Source: Warburgia ugandensis
Taxonomy: Eukaryota; Streptophyta; Magnoliopsida; Canellales; Canellaceae
Direction of reading: 5' to 3'
NCBI GenBank assembly: GCA_035236585.1
Contig: CP141128.1
Location: forward strand, 28,115,618-28,179,617
DNA length: 64,000 nt
Numbering within the stretch: the first letter of the stretch is position 1; each line of letters starts with the position of its first letter. Under the pieces are notes generated by a model, which saw nothing but the letters and a program-made list of their open reading frames with translations, did no database searches and was not told the DNA's origin. Positions 36,694 to 50,133 of the stretch are shown one piece after another. A program made the translations under genes and the position numbers.

Positions 36694-39664
36694 TGTAATA
36701 TCCTTCATTTTTAGTATAAATTTAGAAATTTCTAAATAAATTAAATTAAAAATTTATAGATGGAAACTTTTCCTAAAAACCTAAGAATTTGAAAGTGCTC
36801 GTCGATATGAGTCCAACGTCACAAAGAACACGAAAAACGGAGCTCAAACGAGAGAGTTAGGAGCCGTTGAAGTTGTAAGGGCAATTTGGTCATTGACAAA
36901 GATGTATTACACAAGGGTCCAAATTGATAATGGCACCCCCATCTTCCATACGTCTCTACCAGTTCCGGCGAAATCGCAGAAGAGACATGGAAAGAGGTGT
37001 GAGGGGAAGAGTTTCTCTTCCCTTAGGACTCTAAACCCTATATCTACCCTTCCCCATGAGCCAAAACGCTCCACTTTGAGTGTTCACTGAGTTTAACGTG
37101 ATGACCCTAGCTCTGAAAAGGTTGGATTTTTTCGGCGAGTGGAACCCCGGCTACACTAGCAACCCTAGCTAGACGCAAGCTAAGTCTTAAACCTTAAATT
37201 CAGTATTTATTAAATAGGTAAAATAATTAGAAACGCATTTAAAATTAGGAAAAAAATCAGATTTCCTGGGAACACTGTGCATGCTACTGTTGGAGCGTGA
37301 TTTTATGGATGAAACCATGTTTGTTTGAAAATCTCACCGTCCAACTAGTGCACAAGAGACCCAAGAACAAACCCTTTAAATTTGGGAGAGATCCAATGGT
37401 GGGTTTCTCCAGAAAATGCAAAAACTAGTATCTAGGGATGATTTTAAGAACTTGAGAAAAATCATTTTAAAAACATGGTTTTTGGAAAAAATCAGTGCAA
37501 AAGGAGGGCATAAATGGATTCTAGAGGAAATTCTGAGAAAAATGGTGCAAAAATCATGCAAAACGGAGCTCTGTAGCTTCGCTGGAGAGGATCGGAATCC
37601 GGTCATCTTTTTTGGCGCCATCAACGACGTCGATGCCGTGGCGCTGATGCCAGGACGCACAGGGATGACGTCAAACAACGTCGGAGTCGCACGCGTACGG
37701 AAGGGCCGCGATTGGCAGTCTCGCTGGGGTCGAGAGGCACTGCGTCCTGGCGACCGTGAAGCACGCGGCAGTGCATCATCGTGCCGAAGACGCACGCGGC
37801 GTGTCCCAGCTGTGCGTCTTGGCTGCGGGCATCTTCATGACATCAAAATTGGCTAGTTTAAACCGGGGGAAAATGGAACCACCGGTAGAGACCACCTTAT
37901 GGTGGTCCGGCAGGCCCCATTTACGTATATTTGAACTTAAAACTTGATTTTTGGGAGCTAGAGGAATCCAAATCACGATTCGAAAGAGGCATTGTGACTG
38001 TATTGATGATGCGGACCTAGTTTTAACTTAAAAACTTATAAATGACCACTTTTTATTTAGAAATTTTTTTAAATAGTGATGTGACATGTACAGGTGTATT
38101 TGAATATACCAATTAAAGGAAGTTATTAGCAAGCTAGTGGTCTCACATTGAGGTAGGTGACTACAATTAATGCTTTGCTTTGATTTTTAAACCATGTTTA
38201 AACATGGCATCATGTCTGATTGTGTTTTAAATTTGAAATTATTATTTGTCATGGATTTCATGCAACTTTGAGCACATTATGATTATTACAAATTGAAATC
38301 TTTTATTGAATAAACTCATGACTAATGTTTTTATGAGCATGATGTTAATTAATTATTCTTAAATAGATATTTATTTCTTATTATATATTGTAAATGCATG
38401 GATTTGCATAGAAATAAAAATAGAGGCTTATTAGCTGGTCCTTTTATAGGCTAACCCTAGGATGAGGGGCATGTCTTGGGGATTTTGAGCTATGAGTGCT
38501 CTTGAGTTTTAGCACATACATATGATTTTCGTGTTTTATATTTGATGACGGGTGCTCTCACCCAGTGGGCATCATGCTAGGAGGGATAGGGCCAGCCACC
38601 CACCCTTCGAGATTGTGATGAGATGATATTGTGATCTGATAGACACCTACCCATAGATGGCATTCGGTAGGGGTTTGGTAACATGGATAGTCCACACTAC
38701 CGGTCTGAGCCTTTCCATGGGGACAGCTCTAAGTCTCCCGTTATGGTGTCGACGGAGAGCGGCGGTGGTTAATACCCATGGAGGGTTGCCACTGCAGCAT
38801 GATGACCCATATTCTTATTATGTGTGCATGTATGATGAGCATGGTTATGGATGGTATGCCTGGGTGTGACGACACTTAGAGGTTGGCTATGAGTACTCCT
38901 GATCAGTGATGTTAGTGCGATGTGGTGGGACCCATTATCGTAGGGTGCCCTTATTATTATTGTATGCTCATTTACTTTGATTCATGTCATGTTTTAAATC
39001 CTTGAAATGCATGTTTTAGCATATGGAATATATTGGCATTTATTTGGACATGACATTATGATATTGCTATTTTCATAAATGATAGACTTTTCATCAGTGC
39101 TGTTAATTATTTCTTTCATTTATTACATTAATTGTCTATGTACCTACACAAGCGATAGCTTGCTGAGGCATTGCTTTGTTTTGCAATGCCTTAGATCTCG
39201 AGCGCGACATCAGGAAAGGAAAAGCTGTTGAGAAACTGTGAGAGCTGCTGAAGATCTTTTTCCTATAGTTTTAGACAGTGATGTGAGTCATTAAACAGGA
39301 TTATCATTTGGATTTAATTATGGACTGCATACTTTATATTTGGATTTGATTGAGATGTTTGGACATATGTTGGACATTTATATGGGATGTTATGATGGAT
39401 AGACCCTGGGCCATATTATTATTGTGTTTTGGACATTTATTTGATTTAAAATAAAGGCGCCGATTTATTTAACATTGATTGATACGCGTATTATTTTATT
39501 TACATGTATGTCATTTTGAGAAAGGAAAAATAACACCCAGAGTTTTTAAGAATTGTTTTAGTAAAATAATAATTAAAACTTTTCTCATGGGATCCCAAAT
39601 GCTCTTATTCAAAATGCCATTATTATTATAAAAAAAAAATGTCTTAAAAATCTGGGGTGTTATA
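36694..39664 (+). mobile_element. Solo LTR with target-site duplication GTTTT
   Basis: 2,971 bp inserted in the satellite, flanked by GTTTT at 36689-36693 and 39665-39669. It starts TGTAATATCC and ends GGGGTGTTATA, which are TGTAACACCC...GTTACA termini after C-to-T decay. Removing it with one duplication restores the satellite. There is no primer site, polypurine tract or coding region, so it is the product of LTR-LTR recombination. A CpG-dense island covers about 37560-37860; the open frames there (146 codons plus, 139 minus) come from the lack of AT-rich stops and match no family. Motifs near 38880-39190 resemble family A. Confidence 0.95.
39165..39191 (+). other. LTR stem-loop (solo LTR)
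   Basis: GAGGCATTGC pairs with GCAATGCCTT (one G-T pair), with a short T/G-rich loop. AGCTTGCT lies just upstream. The stem sequence differs from the other LTRs by paired changes (GGCATTGC against GATATTGT), as expected for a structure maintained at the RNA level. Confidence 0.75.
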
Positions 39665-42600
39665 GTTTTCATCAAATCATTAAATCTCAATGATTTTACA
39701 CTTAATTTTCAACAAATTATTAGATCTTGTTGTTCTGATCATTGATTTCATTTAATCATCTAAACTCATCACTAACCATTGACTTTCATCAAATCATTGG
39801 ATCTCATCGATCCGACCCATGATTTTCATCCAATCATCAGATATGTCAATTCGACCATCAATATACATCAAATCATTTGGTCTCAATGGTCCGACTACTT
39901 ATTTTAATCAAATCATAGGAATTTTCCTATTAGAACATTTACTTTCATCATGTCATATGATGCCACTAATCCATCACATGAATTTATTCCTCACATTTTC
40001 AAAGAATCAAAGGTAAGAAAACTTAGAAGCGATCTTTCTTCAAATTTCTTGGATCATGTATTTTCCTTTCTCAAATCAAATAAGATCGAATGTGATCTTC
40101 AATCAAACCCCAAGAATCAAGTTGATCGTTTTTCAAATTTAAAAGAACAAAGTGATCTTTCATGTAATAATTGGATATTATTGATCTAAGCTTTCATCTT
40201 CATAAAATCAACCAGTCTCAATGATCTGACTATTGATTTTTATCAAGTCATCGAATTTTTCCCAACATACCATTAATATTCATCAAATCATTGAATCACA
40301 TTGGTTTTCAAAACTATCACTTTATCACATCCTACCTAAAAATAATTTTCTTTAAATATGGGATCTCATCACTTCGACAGGTGAAAATCATTAAATCACT
40401 GATCTCATTATTTTGACCTTAGATTTTCATCAAATTAGTGAATCTCATTGATTTGACCATTATATTTAATCAAATAATCCGATCTTATTGATTAGATTGT
40501 CAATTTCCATTGAATCATCAGATCTCCTTAATCTGACCTTTGATTTTCTTCAACTCATTGAATTTTTTCAATCCAACCATTAATTTTGTTCAAATCATTA
40601 GATCTTGTTGATCTACCAATTGATTTTGATTTGATCTAGTCAATCAACCCTTTAGTTTTTATTAGATTTCATAGATTCGATCATCAATTTTCATCAAATC
40701 ATTAGATATTGTCTATCCAATGACCAATTTTCATTGAAGTATCAAATCTTATCAAACCATCTATTGATTTACATCAAAGCATCTTATAATAACATTGATC
40801 TGAATATGATTTTCATTATATCATCTTATATCATTAATGTAATTGATGATTTTCAACAAATCATCTAATGCCATCAATCTATCTATCAATTTTTATCAAA
40901 TATTTAGATCATATCAATATTTAAAAAAAAAATTCAAATTATCTGACAATTCATTGTAATTAAAGCACTAGGTGTCGACCATCAATTTATATCAAATCAT
41001 TTAGTGGAAATGATCTAACTATTGATTAAATCAAATAATATGAGTTTGTCAATCAAATCATCCATTTTCATCTTATCATAAAATCTCATTTGATCCCATA
41101 CTTGAATTTACTCAAAACATCAAATCTTGTCTATTTGATAATCAATTTACATTAAATGATTGAATCTTGTTGATCTGACAATTGATTTTGATCAAATCAT
41201 TGGATCACAAAAATCCAATTATCGATTTTCATTAAATGACTAGATCTCATCCATCCAATCATCAACTTTCAATAAATTACTAGATCATGTTCATCCAATA
41301 ATTGATTTGCATCAAATCATCGAATATTGTCTATTCGAATCTTGATTTTCATGTAATCACTATATCTCATTGGTCCACCATATATTCTCATCAAGCCAAC
41401 AAATCCTATCAATTCGACTATTGATTTTCATCAATTTATGGGATCTCATCGATCTAACTATCATTTTCCATTAAAACATTTTATCTTATCAATACAACCA
41501 TCAATTTTCATTAAATCTTCAAATCTTATCAACTCATTGACTATCGTAAATGTGAAGGTTGAATTTAAACAAATGATCAAAACTCATGGATCCAATCACC
41601 ATTTACATTGAATCACGTCGATTTGATTATTGATTTTAACAAAATAATCAAAACTCATTGATCCAGCCCTTCATTTTCATCAAATCAATGGATCACATCA
41701 ATCTCAACTTTGATTTTTGTCTCTTGTCAATCAAACCATTGATTTCATTAAACAATTGGATCTCATCGATTCGATTGCTACTTTTTATCAAGTCATTAAA
41801 TCTCACTGTTTTGACCCTAATTTTCATCAAATTGTCAGATCCCATTAGTTCATAATTGATTTTTATAATATCATTGATTTGATTGCTAATCTTTATCTAA
41901 TCTTTAGATCTTGTCAATCCACTCATTAGTTTTCATTAAATTATTTGATGCCATTGATCTTACTATTTATAATCAATAAATCATTAGATCCCGTTGATTC
42001 AACCATTGATTTTAAGTAATTTACCTTATCTCATTAATCAAATAGTTCATTTTTGTCACATCATTCAATCTTGTCAACCTAACCACTAATTTTTATCAAA
42101 TTGTCTAATCTTAGTGATTCAACTAATGCTTTGTATGAGTCATCAAATCTCATTGATTTTCCTATCAATTTTTTGCAAATTATAGAATCTAATTTATCCT
42201 AAATCAATTCTAAGGATTTGAGGTGACTCTTCCTCAATTTCAATGTCTCAAAGGTGATCCTTTCTTAAATAAGAAAAATTAGACATGATATTTCTTCAAA
42301 TTTCTAGGATTAGAGATTTTTCTTTCTCAAATTAGATAAGATCGAAGGTGATCTTCTATTAAACACCAAGAATTGAGTTAATCTTTGCTCAATTCTAAAA
42401 CAAAAAAGTGATCTTTTATGTAATCATTGGATATTGTTGATCTAACTTTCATCCTCATCAAATCACCCCATCTTGTCGATTTGACCATTGACTTTTATCA
42501 ATTCATTCAATCTCGTCAATGTAACCATTAATATTCATCAAATCATTGAATCATGTTGGTTTTCAGAATATCACTTTGTTACATCCTTTCAAAAATTAAT

Positions 42601-45600
42601 TTTCTTCAAATTATGGAATCTCATCAATTTACTGGTGAAAATCATTAAATTACTTATTTCATTGTTGTGCTCCTTGATTTTCATCAAAATAGCTAATCTC
42701 ATTATTTGGGCAGTATATTTAATCAAATCATACTATCTTATTGATCAGATTGTTATTTTCCAACAAATTATTGGATTTCCCTAATCTAACCTTTGATTTT
42801 CATCAACTCATTGGATTTCATCAATCCAACCATCAATTTTGGTTGAATCATTAGATTTCATTGATCTAACAATTGATTTTGATGTGATCTAATCATTTAA
42901 CCTTTAATTTTCAATGAATTCAATCATCGAATTTTCATCACATCATTGGATATCGTTTAGCCAACCACCAATTTTTAATAAATCATTAGATCTTGTCAAT
43001 CCATCAATTTATTCACATCAAAGCATCTTATAACATTGGTTCAAATTATGATTTCCATCATATCATCTTTTCACATGGTTCCAACTAATCATTTTAACAA
43101 ATCATTTGATTTCATCCATTTATCTATCAAATTATGTCAAATTTTCGGATCTGATCAATCCTATAAAAATTTCACATTATCTGATATTTCTTTGTGATTA
43201 AATCATAGGATATCATCAATCTAGCTATAAATTTCATCAATCATCATATCTCACTTATCTAACCTTTGACTTTCATCAAATTATTTAATCTTATTAACTT
43301 GATAGTCAACTTTTATTGAATCATTAGATCTCATTAATTCAATTATTGATTTTTACCAAACCATTGGATCTCATCTCTTTGAATATTTCTTAGTATCAGA
43401 TCAATAGACCTTACCACTTTCAAAGTATATTTAATGAAATCATTGGATCTCATAGAACTAATCATTAATTTTTATTCAATTAGTGGTTCGCTTACTGATT
43501 GCTAATTTTTATAAATTCGTCCACATCTCATTAGTCAAACCCTTGATTTTTGCCAAATTATCATATTTCATCAATTTAATGGTTGATTTTTATCAAATCA
43601 TTGAATCTCGTAAATCTAACCAATGATTTTCATCAAATCATTGGACCTCATTTATTCAACCACTCATTTTGTCTAAATGATTAGGTCTCATCAATGCGAC
43701 CATCAATTTTTATCAAATTATCACATCTCATCAATTCAATAATTGATTTCTAAAAAAATAATGGATCTTGTTGATCTAAATCATTATTCTTATGAAAGCA
43801 CTAGATCTCATTGATCCATCCTTTCATTTTATCAAATTATAAATCATTGGATATCTTCGATCCAATCATCAATTTTCATATCATTAGATCTTGTTGTTCA
43901 AACTATTCATTTTCATCTAATCATAGAATCTTGTTAATTTAAAAATTGGTTTTACTCAAAACATATGATCTTCATTAGATGTCCTCGATCGACCCTTAAA
44001 TTTTGTCAAGTGATCATATTTAACTGGGCCAACCCTTGATTTTCATCAGATGATCAGATCTAACCAATCTCAGATTTCTTATTCATCAAATCACAGTATT
44101 TCAACTATCTAACGGTTGATTTTCAGTAAGTTACCAAATCTAAAGAATCATTGCATTGATTTTCATCACATCATTACATCTTGGAAACCCAATGCTTAAT
44201 TTTCATTAAATAACTAATTTTCATTAATTCATACATTTTCATCAAACCTTAGCTTTGGCTATTAGTTTTTATAAAAGCATCAAACCCAATAATTTCAACC
44301 TTAATTTTTGTCAAATTTTTAGATCTCATTAATTTGATTGTTGATTTCATCTAATCATCGCATCTCAAACGTGACCATTGACTTTCATTAAATCATTGGA
44401 TTTTATCGATCCTACCCTTGATTGTCATCCAATCATTGGATATGCCAATCTAACCATTAATTTTACATCAAATCATCTCGACGCAATGATTCGACTATTG
44501 ATTTTAAACAAATCATCAGATATGTTGATTCGACCATCAATTTACATCAAATGATCTAGTCCCAATGATCCAACAACTGATTTTAATTAAATCATAGGAG
44601 TTTGTCTATCAAAACATCAATTTTTATAATGTCATCACATCTCTTTAATCCTACCCTTGGATCTCAGAATTCCAACTATCAATTTTTGTCAGATCATCAA
44701 ATCTTATCCATGCAATCATCACCTTTTAACAAATTATTTGATCTCATGATCCAATCATTGATTTTCATTAAACGATAGACTCTTGTTTATCCAAACCTTG
44801 ATTTTTGTCATATCATTGGATCTCATAGGTCCACCATACATTCTTATCGAGTTATAGGATCTTGTTGTTCTGACCATTGATTTTTATCAAATCATTAGAC
44901 CACATCGATCTAACCATTGATTTTCATCAAATCATTTTATCTCATCAATAAAACCATCAATTTTCATTAAATCTTGGAATCTCATTAACTCAATGACCCT
45001 TATAGATGCGAAGGTTTAATATAAATAAATGATTGGAGCTCATCAAACCAATCATCATTTTTATTGCATCTTGTAGATCTGACAATTGATTTTAACAAAA
45101 TCATCAAAACTCATCAATCCAATCTTTCATTCCCATTAAATCAATGGATCTCATTAATGCCAACTTTGATTTTTGTCTCATAGATTTGACAATATAATTT
45201 CATCACATCACTGGATCTCGTCAATCCAATCATTGATTGTTATTAAGTCATTAAATCTCATTGATTCAATCATTAGTGTTTATCAAATCATTACATCTCA
45301 TTGATCAGACCCTAATTTTCATAATATCGTTGATCTAATTGTTGATCTTAATCTAATCTTTGGATCTCATTGATCCAATCATTAGTTTTCATCAAATCAT
45401 TGGATGATAATGATCTTACAATTTATATTCGACAAATAATTAGATCTCATTTATTTAACCAATGATTTTAGGCAAATGACCATATCTTGTTGATTAAACC
45501 ATTCATTTTTTGTCACATCATTGGATCTCAACATCCTAACTACTAATTTTTATCAAATCATCAATCTCATTGATTCAACAAATGATCTCAATGAGTCATC

Positions 45601-45769
45601 ATATTTCATCTATCCCATTTTCAATTTATTGTAAATTACAGAATCCTATTGACCCTAAAAACAATTCAAAGGTGAAGCTTTTTATATTAGAAAATTTGGG
45701 CATGATCTTTCTTCAAATATCTAAGATCTAAGATTTTCCTTTCTCAAATCCTATAAGATGGGAGGTATG
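39665..45769. repeat. 40-bp satellite, block 3
   Basis: The longest block, about 6.1 kb and nearly two higher-order units. Landmarks: 'CACATTGGTTTTCAAAACT' (about 40300) and again 'CATGTTGGTTTTCAGAATAT' (about 42550), the 'CTTTCTTAAATAAG' type (about 42265), TGTGAAGGTTGAATTT (about 41551), GATGCGAAGGTTTAAT (about 45006) and 'GAATATTTCTTAG' (about 43380). A shortened unit (about 2.2-2.4 kb) occupies its left part. It stops in the variant 'CTATAAGATGGGAGGT', where the OTA LTR enters. No gene; the short frames are chance. Confidence 0.95.
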
Positions 45770-46139
45770 TGTTAAGTGTTTAATTTTGGTTAAAATACCC
45801 TTAATTTAGCATTCAATTAGATCATCTAACCGTTCAATTTTACAAAACATAGCTTGATTTTGAATTTAAATCCAATTGACCATCCAAACCTTAATTTGTC
45901 AAAATCAACAGTCAGATGATCATTAGAGTTCATTAGATGACTAATGTACAGTTCAGATGATTCTAATTTAGTCTTTTCTTTTGCAGATCAACCAAAGGAC
46001 ACACAGATGGATACAATTAAAAGTTAACGGTGCAGATCATCTTAAAGAGCAATTGATGGACCAAATCACCCATGAAGATGGATGTGATAGTTTCCTAGAA
46101 GACAATGGAGCTGAATTTGAAATCATAGAAAAAAAGGAA

Positions 46140-46420
46140 ACCCTTCCCCTACTTCTTTCTTTCCTTTTCTTTTTTTTCTTTTTCCTTCTTTCTTTCCTTT
46201 TCTTTTTCCTCCTTTTCCTTCTTTCCTTCCTTTCCTTCTTTCCTTCCTTTTCTCTTTTCTTTTTTCCTTTCTTTTCCTTTTTCCTCCTTTTCCTTCTTTC
46301 CTTCCTTTTCTCTTCTTTCCTTCCTTTTCTTTTTTTTCCTTCTTTCCTTCCTTTTCTCTTTTCTTTCTCTCTTTTTCTTCCTTTTCCTTCTTTCTTTCCT
46401 TTTCTTTTTCCCTTCCTCAT
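46140..46420 (+). repeat. Pyrimidine tract (TTTC/TTCC)n
   Basis: About 280 bp of almost pure C/T. It produces the open frames 45981-46472 (plus, Leu/Phe/Ser only) and 46037-46426 (minus, Lys/Arg/Glu only), which are not genes. It lies in the part of the OTA LTR that is pyrimidine-rich in the related copy too. Confidence 0.9.
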
Positions 46421-46925
46421 TCTCACGTACCCACTTTCCTTACTTTTGCTCCTTCTCTCAACGTCTTTATAGCACTTCTATTCTCTTTGATTGATTATTC
46501 TCTTCTCATCCCAAGCTCTCTTTCCCTCTACTCCTTTCTACACCTCTCTCTCCCAACTTCCAACTTTCTTTCCGCCAACCCCCATCTCTCTATCAGTTCA
46601 CAACACCTATTTTCTTCAGCCCTGCACCCTCCATGGCACCTCTCCTCAGCTTCCTTCATTCATCCTCTTTCACGTTCTTCTTACCCATAAGATCTCCTTC
46701 CCATCTCTAATTTTTTCCCCTCCATCCATCGCAATTTTTTCCCCACCGGTCACATGCCCAGCTCCTTCCTTTCTTTCGTCGTTTTTTTACTCTCTTCTGT
46801 TGTTGCGCCACGACCAGGAGCTACCACTTTTATCCATTGCACCATCAGCTCTATTGTAGACGATGCCTAGCCAAAGGCGTCGTTTTTCTCTCGTTCTTTC
46901 CTCACTTTCTCCACCGCACTCCCCT

Positions 46926-49030
46926 TGTCACGACCCAGGTTTTTATATGATGCAAGTTTGATAAAAAGGCAAGATCTCTTGTTTTATAAGTATGAGATGC
47001 ATGAAAAATCTTTTTCTTTTCGAAAACAATCTTTCATAAAAACCTCGAGTGTCAAAACACATTCTCAAATTATTTAGCCATGGCAAAGTTTAAATTAATA
47101 TTATTCCCAAGAAAGTGTTAGTCACAGCCCTAACTATTAGAGAGTAACTACAACCAAGTAACATTGAAAGATAAGGTAGGTGTTTACTTACTTACACTTT
47201 GTCTGGGTGTCTTCCTAGCACGACGTTCCTTGTTCTTAAGTATTTACTTGGTGTCTAAAAAATGTTAAGGATTGGGTGAGTATATACTATACTCAGTAGG
47301 AGCCTATCACTACTAGTTTTATAATGCATGAGATGTTTTAAAATCATATGTTCTTTCAAAGCATGTGCATGTCTAAATACTCAAGCTCAATATCAATATA
47401 AGAATCCGTTATCAAACTAAAATACTAATGACTTAAAGGATCACATAATCCAAAATTAAAAGTATCATATACATATATATGATAACATCATGATATGCAA
47501 TAGATGCTTCATGGAGTCCAACTCATGGATCACTAGTATGGTATGGTCGACCAACCTCATATCATGCCATATGCAATGCACATAAATCATCAAACCATAG
47601 GGTTCAAACTATGCCATGACCTCGCCGCCGTGTGGTCCCCGGGTACCTGAGGACATAGCATCATAGGTCCATGGGGCATATGACACATCGACCCAGTGCC
47701 GTGACACCAGTGGTAGCCCCTGTACCACATGCAGTCGACGTAGGGACATGACCATTTTTGGGCGTGGTACCCATTCCACCTAGTAGTGGTAGAGGCTGGG
47801 TGGCCAACCCAGACCCCTCAGCATAGCACCCATGGGCTTACTAGCCCAAATCACATAAGATCAAATAAGCCAAAACCTCTTTTCAAAACCTGTCCTCTTT
47901 GGGTCCCTCACTACTACCTGGCCCTCGGCACTCCAGCGTCTTTTGGCAACCCTTAAGGACATGCAATCTTTGCAAGTACTTAAATCATGCAATGTATGCA
48001 CTTGTTTGCAAAACATATGTGCATAATGTATATGCAATCATTTACAAAACATGTTTATGTACAAAGCATTTATCACATGCATGCTGAATTAAGTCATGCT
48101 AAACAAGTCATGTACTTAAAACATATGTTCTTAAAACAATAATAGTTCTTTTAAAAGAATCTAATAGTGATAGAGCACCTACCTGGCTAGGTCGCGCTAA
48201 CCCTTTTGTCCTCGGATGCTCCTAATCATGGTTTGGGGAATCAAGGTTAGTTTGGCCTACCTTTTATGGGTTTTAGAATAATTGGTCTTACTACTTAGGC
48301 ATTAGGGGTCCATCCCTATGCCTATGGGTGTCCTAAGGTCCTAATTGGGCCTTGGTGTCCTCAATTTTCCAAAGTTCTAGTGGCCACGCTCCACCATCCT
48401 ATTCTAAGGGTCATGCCCACCTTTGATTGGGCCTTGATCAGGGATTTTATAGTTTGAATGTGTCTGCACCGTTGACACAGACACAATGCCTTTTGCAGCA
48501 CCTCAATCGGAGCTCTAGATCTCAAGTTATAAGCATTTTAGTGTCGTATGTACATAGGAGTCTTAAAAATAAAAAGACAGAATGCTAGGGCGCTGTGTGT
48601 CTGCGACGTGCGCCCCGGCTTCCTTAAGGAACCAAAAAATGATGCACTGCTAGTGCGCTATGCATCTGCGGCGTGCGCTGCAGCGGGCGTGTCTGCAAAT
48701 GCACCAGGTTTTCCGCCCAACGGTCTCTTTTGCGGGCGCGTCCCTGGATGCACCCGTTTGGTTTTTCAAATGGGAACCACGTGGGACGTTCCGACTGGAA
48801 CATCCTGCTTGTTGGAGAACCGGGGCGTCCTTAGGACACCCTAGTTCGACCCTGTCGAACCAGTTCGACCCAGGGAACGTCCCTGGATCCTTGGTAGCTC
48901 TCTTGGGCTCCGTTTTGCATGGTTTTTCATGCAAAAACCTAGGGAAATTGACCTTGGAACTATGGGGGAGATGGGTTTTGAGGGATCTTGGGCGTACCTG
49001 GCTCGTTGCTAGGTTTTTCTCCTTGTTTTC
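46926..49030 (-). mobile_element. Minus-strand gypsy LTR nested in the OTA LTR (right end approximate)
   Basis: The left edge TGTCACGACCCAGG is the reverse complement of an LTR 3' end. On the minus strand, near 47270-47310, it has 'CTACTGAGTATAGTATATAC' followed by TCACCC, the gypsy LTR motif. A CpG-rich segment (48580-48900) holds a short duplication: 'GCTAGGGCGCTGTGTGTCTG' at about 48584 and a similar 'GCTAGTGCGCTATGCATCTG' about 67 bp later. The right end is not clear because both this LTR and its host are C/T-rich around 49000-49380. The open frames 48548-48844, 48650-48934 and 48660-49208 arise from high GC and are not genes. Confidence 0.6.
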
Positions 49031-50133
49031 CCCTCTAGGTCACTACTCCACGACGGTTTTTCTCCAAGCACAACTTTTGCCACTTTTAATCTCTCTCTAT
49101 CTCACGTTATCATCCTTCTCTTTGCCTTACATCTCGCGCACCAACCCCCACCTCTCTTTCCTTCTCTCCCTCTCTCGAACTCCCTTTTTTTCAACGCTCC
49201 AGCACTGACCAGACTGCCTAGGTTGTCCTCGCCATCGGACGTCCCATAGGAAGAAAACCCATATCGGGTTTTCTCCCATCTCTTCTCTTCTCTTCTCCTC
49301 CTTTCTCTTTCTCTTTTTCTTTTTCTTCTTTCTCCTCTAGCTCCTCCTTCGTTTCTCTCCCTCTTCGTCTGGATTTTTTCTAAAAAACCATATTTTTAGA
49401 TTAATTCTGATTTTGCCCCTCTCTCTTAAAATTCAATTCCATTTCTGTCCTTTTTCAAAAATTACATCTGTGTCCTGCTTTATTCCAGTTCTGTTTTATC
49501 CATCTTTTGACTATCCAGGAACAGACTAATTCTAGACAAATCAATTAAGGCATAACCCATCAACGATTTAGCCTTAATCAAAACCAAATCATCGATTTCG
49601 CCTTCGTTTCTTCTCATATTTCAAATTAATTTTACAGAGTCATTCTTAGGACATCCCTAGACATAACCATCGCTTCTGATCTTAGATCTGAAATCCATAA
49701 ATCAATCTGAGCTGTCCAAATCTTGAAATCACAATTTAGCCCAGATCTTGACCATTTTGAAGAATCTGTCAAATCCAACCGGTGGATCACTAATCAAGAA
49801 CGTGTTGAAGATATCTGTAAAGGTGGATCAGCTTTTAGAAGACCAGAAGTAAAGATTTTGATGAAGATTGATCTAGGGAAGTAGTTTTTTTCTCATTATT
49901 TGATTTTGTTTGTTTTCTTTAAGAATTGGAAATTCTGTATTTTTGAGAAGTTTATTAGATCTGAACATTGATTCTCATTTTAATAATTTTAGTAATTTTG
50001 AGTGATTTATTTTTAATTTTAAATAATTAGATTTTATTGAAACTCCATCATTTTAAATCAAGTCCTCGTGGGATCGACCCGTACTTGCATAAGCTACACT
50101 ACAATAGCCCGTGCACTTGTGGTAAAACAATCA

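Larger units (their letters stand above)
45770..50129 (+). mobile_element. OTA (Athila/Tat-type) solo LTR with a nested LTR
   Basis: Starts TGTTAAGTGTTTAATTTTGG and ends after the stretch CGTGGGATCGACCCGTACTT (about 50068), ACACTACAATAGCCC, GTGCACTTGTGGTAAAACA. That ending is the hallmark of Athila/Tat LTR 3' ends. The next bases are satellite again, so no interior is present. The same family lies on the minus strand at 2296-3873. A long pyrimidine tract (46140-46420) is followed by more C/T-rich leader. A second LTR interrupts it from 46926. No convincing duplication was found at 45765-45769 and 50130-50139, so the ends may be off by a few bases. Confidence 0.8.

Noticed and set aside
37376..37856. 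146-codon plus and 139-codon minus frames in the solo LTR
   Set aside because: The frames are open because the CpG-rich island has few AT-rich stop codons. Both strands are open at once, with no domain or family pattern.
45981..46472. 163-codon plus-strand frame and its 129-codon minus-strand shadow
   Set aside because: Both translate a pure pyrimidine tract (Leu/Phe/Ser or Lys/Arg/Glu only) inside an LTR. Low complexity, not a gene.
46921..48840. CCCT on both sides as a target-site duplication of the nested minus LTR (46922-46925 and about 48836)
   Set aside because: Only 4 bp in C-rich sequence, and the right end TAGGACA is not a convincing LTR terminus.
48548..49208. Frames of 98, 94 and 182 codons
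   Set aside because: Overlapping frames on both strands in a GC-rich LTR segment with an internal duplication. No recognisable protein.
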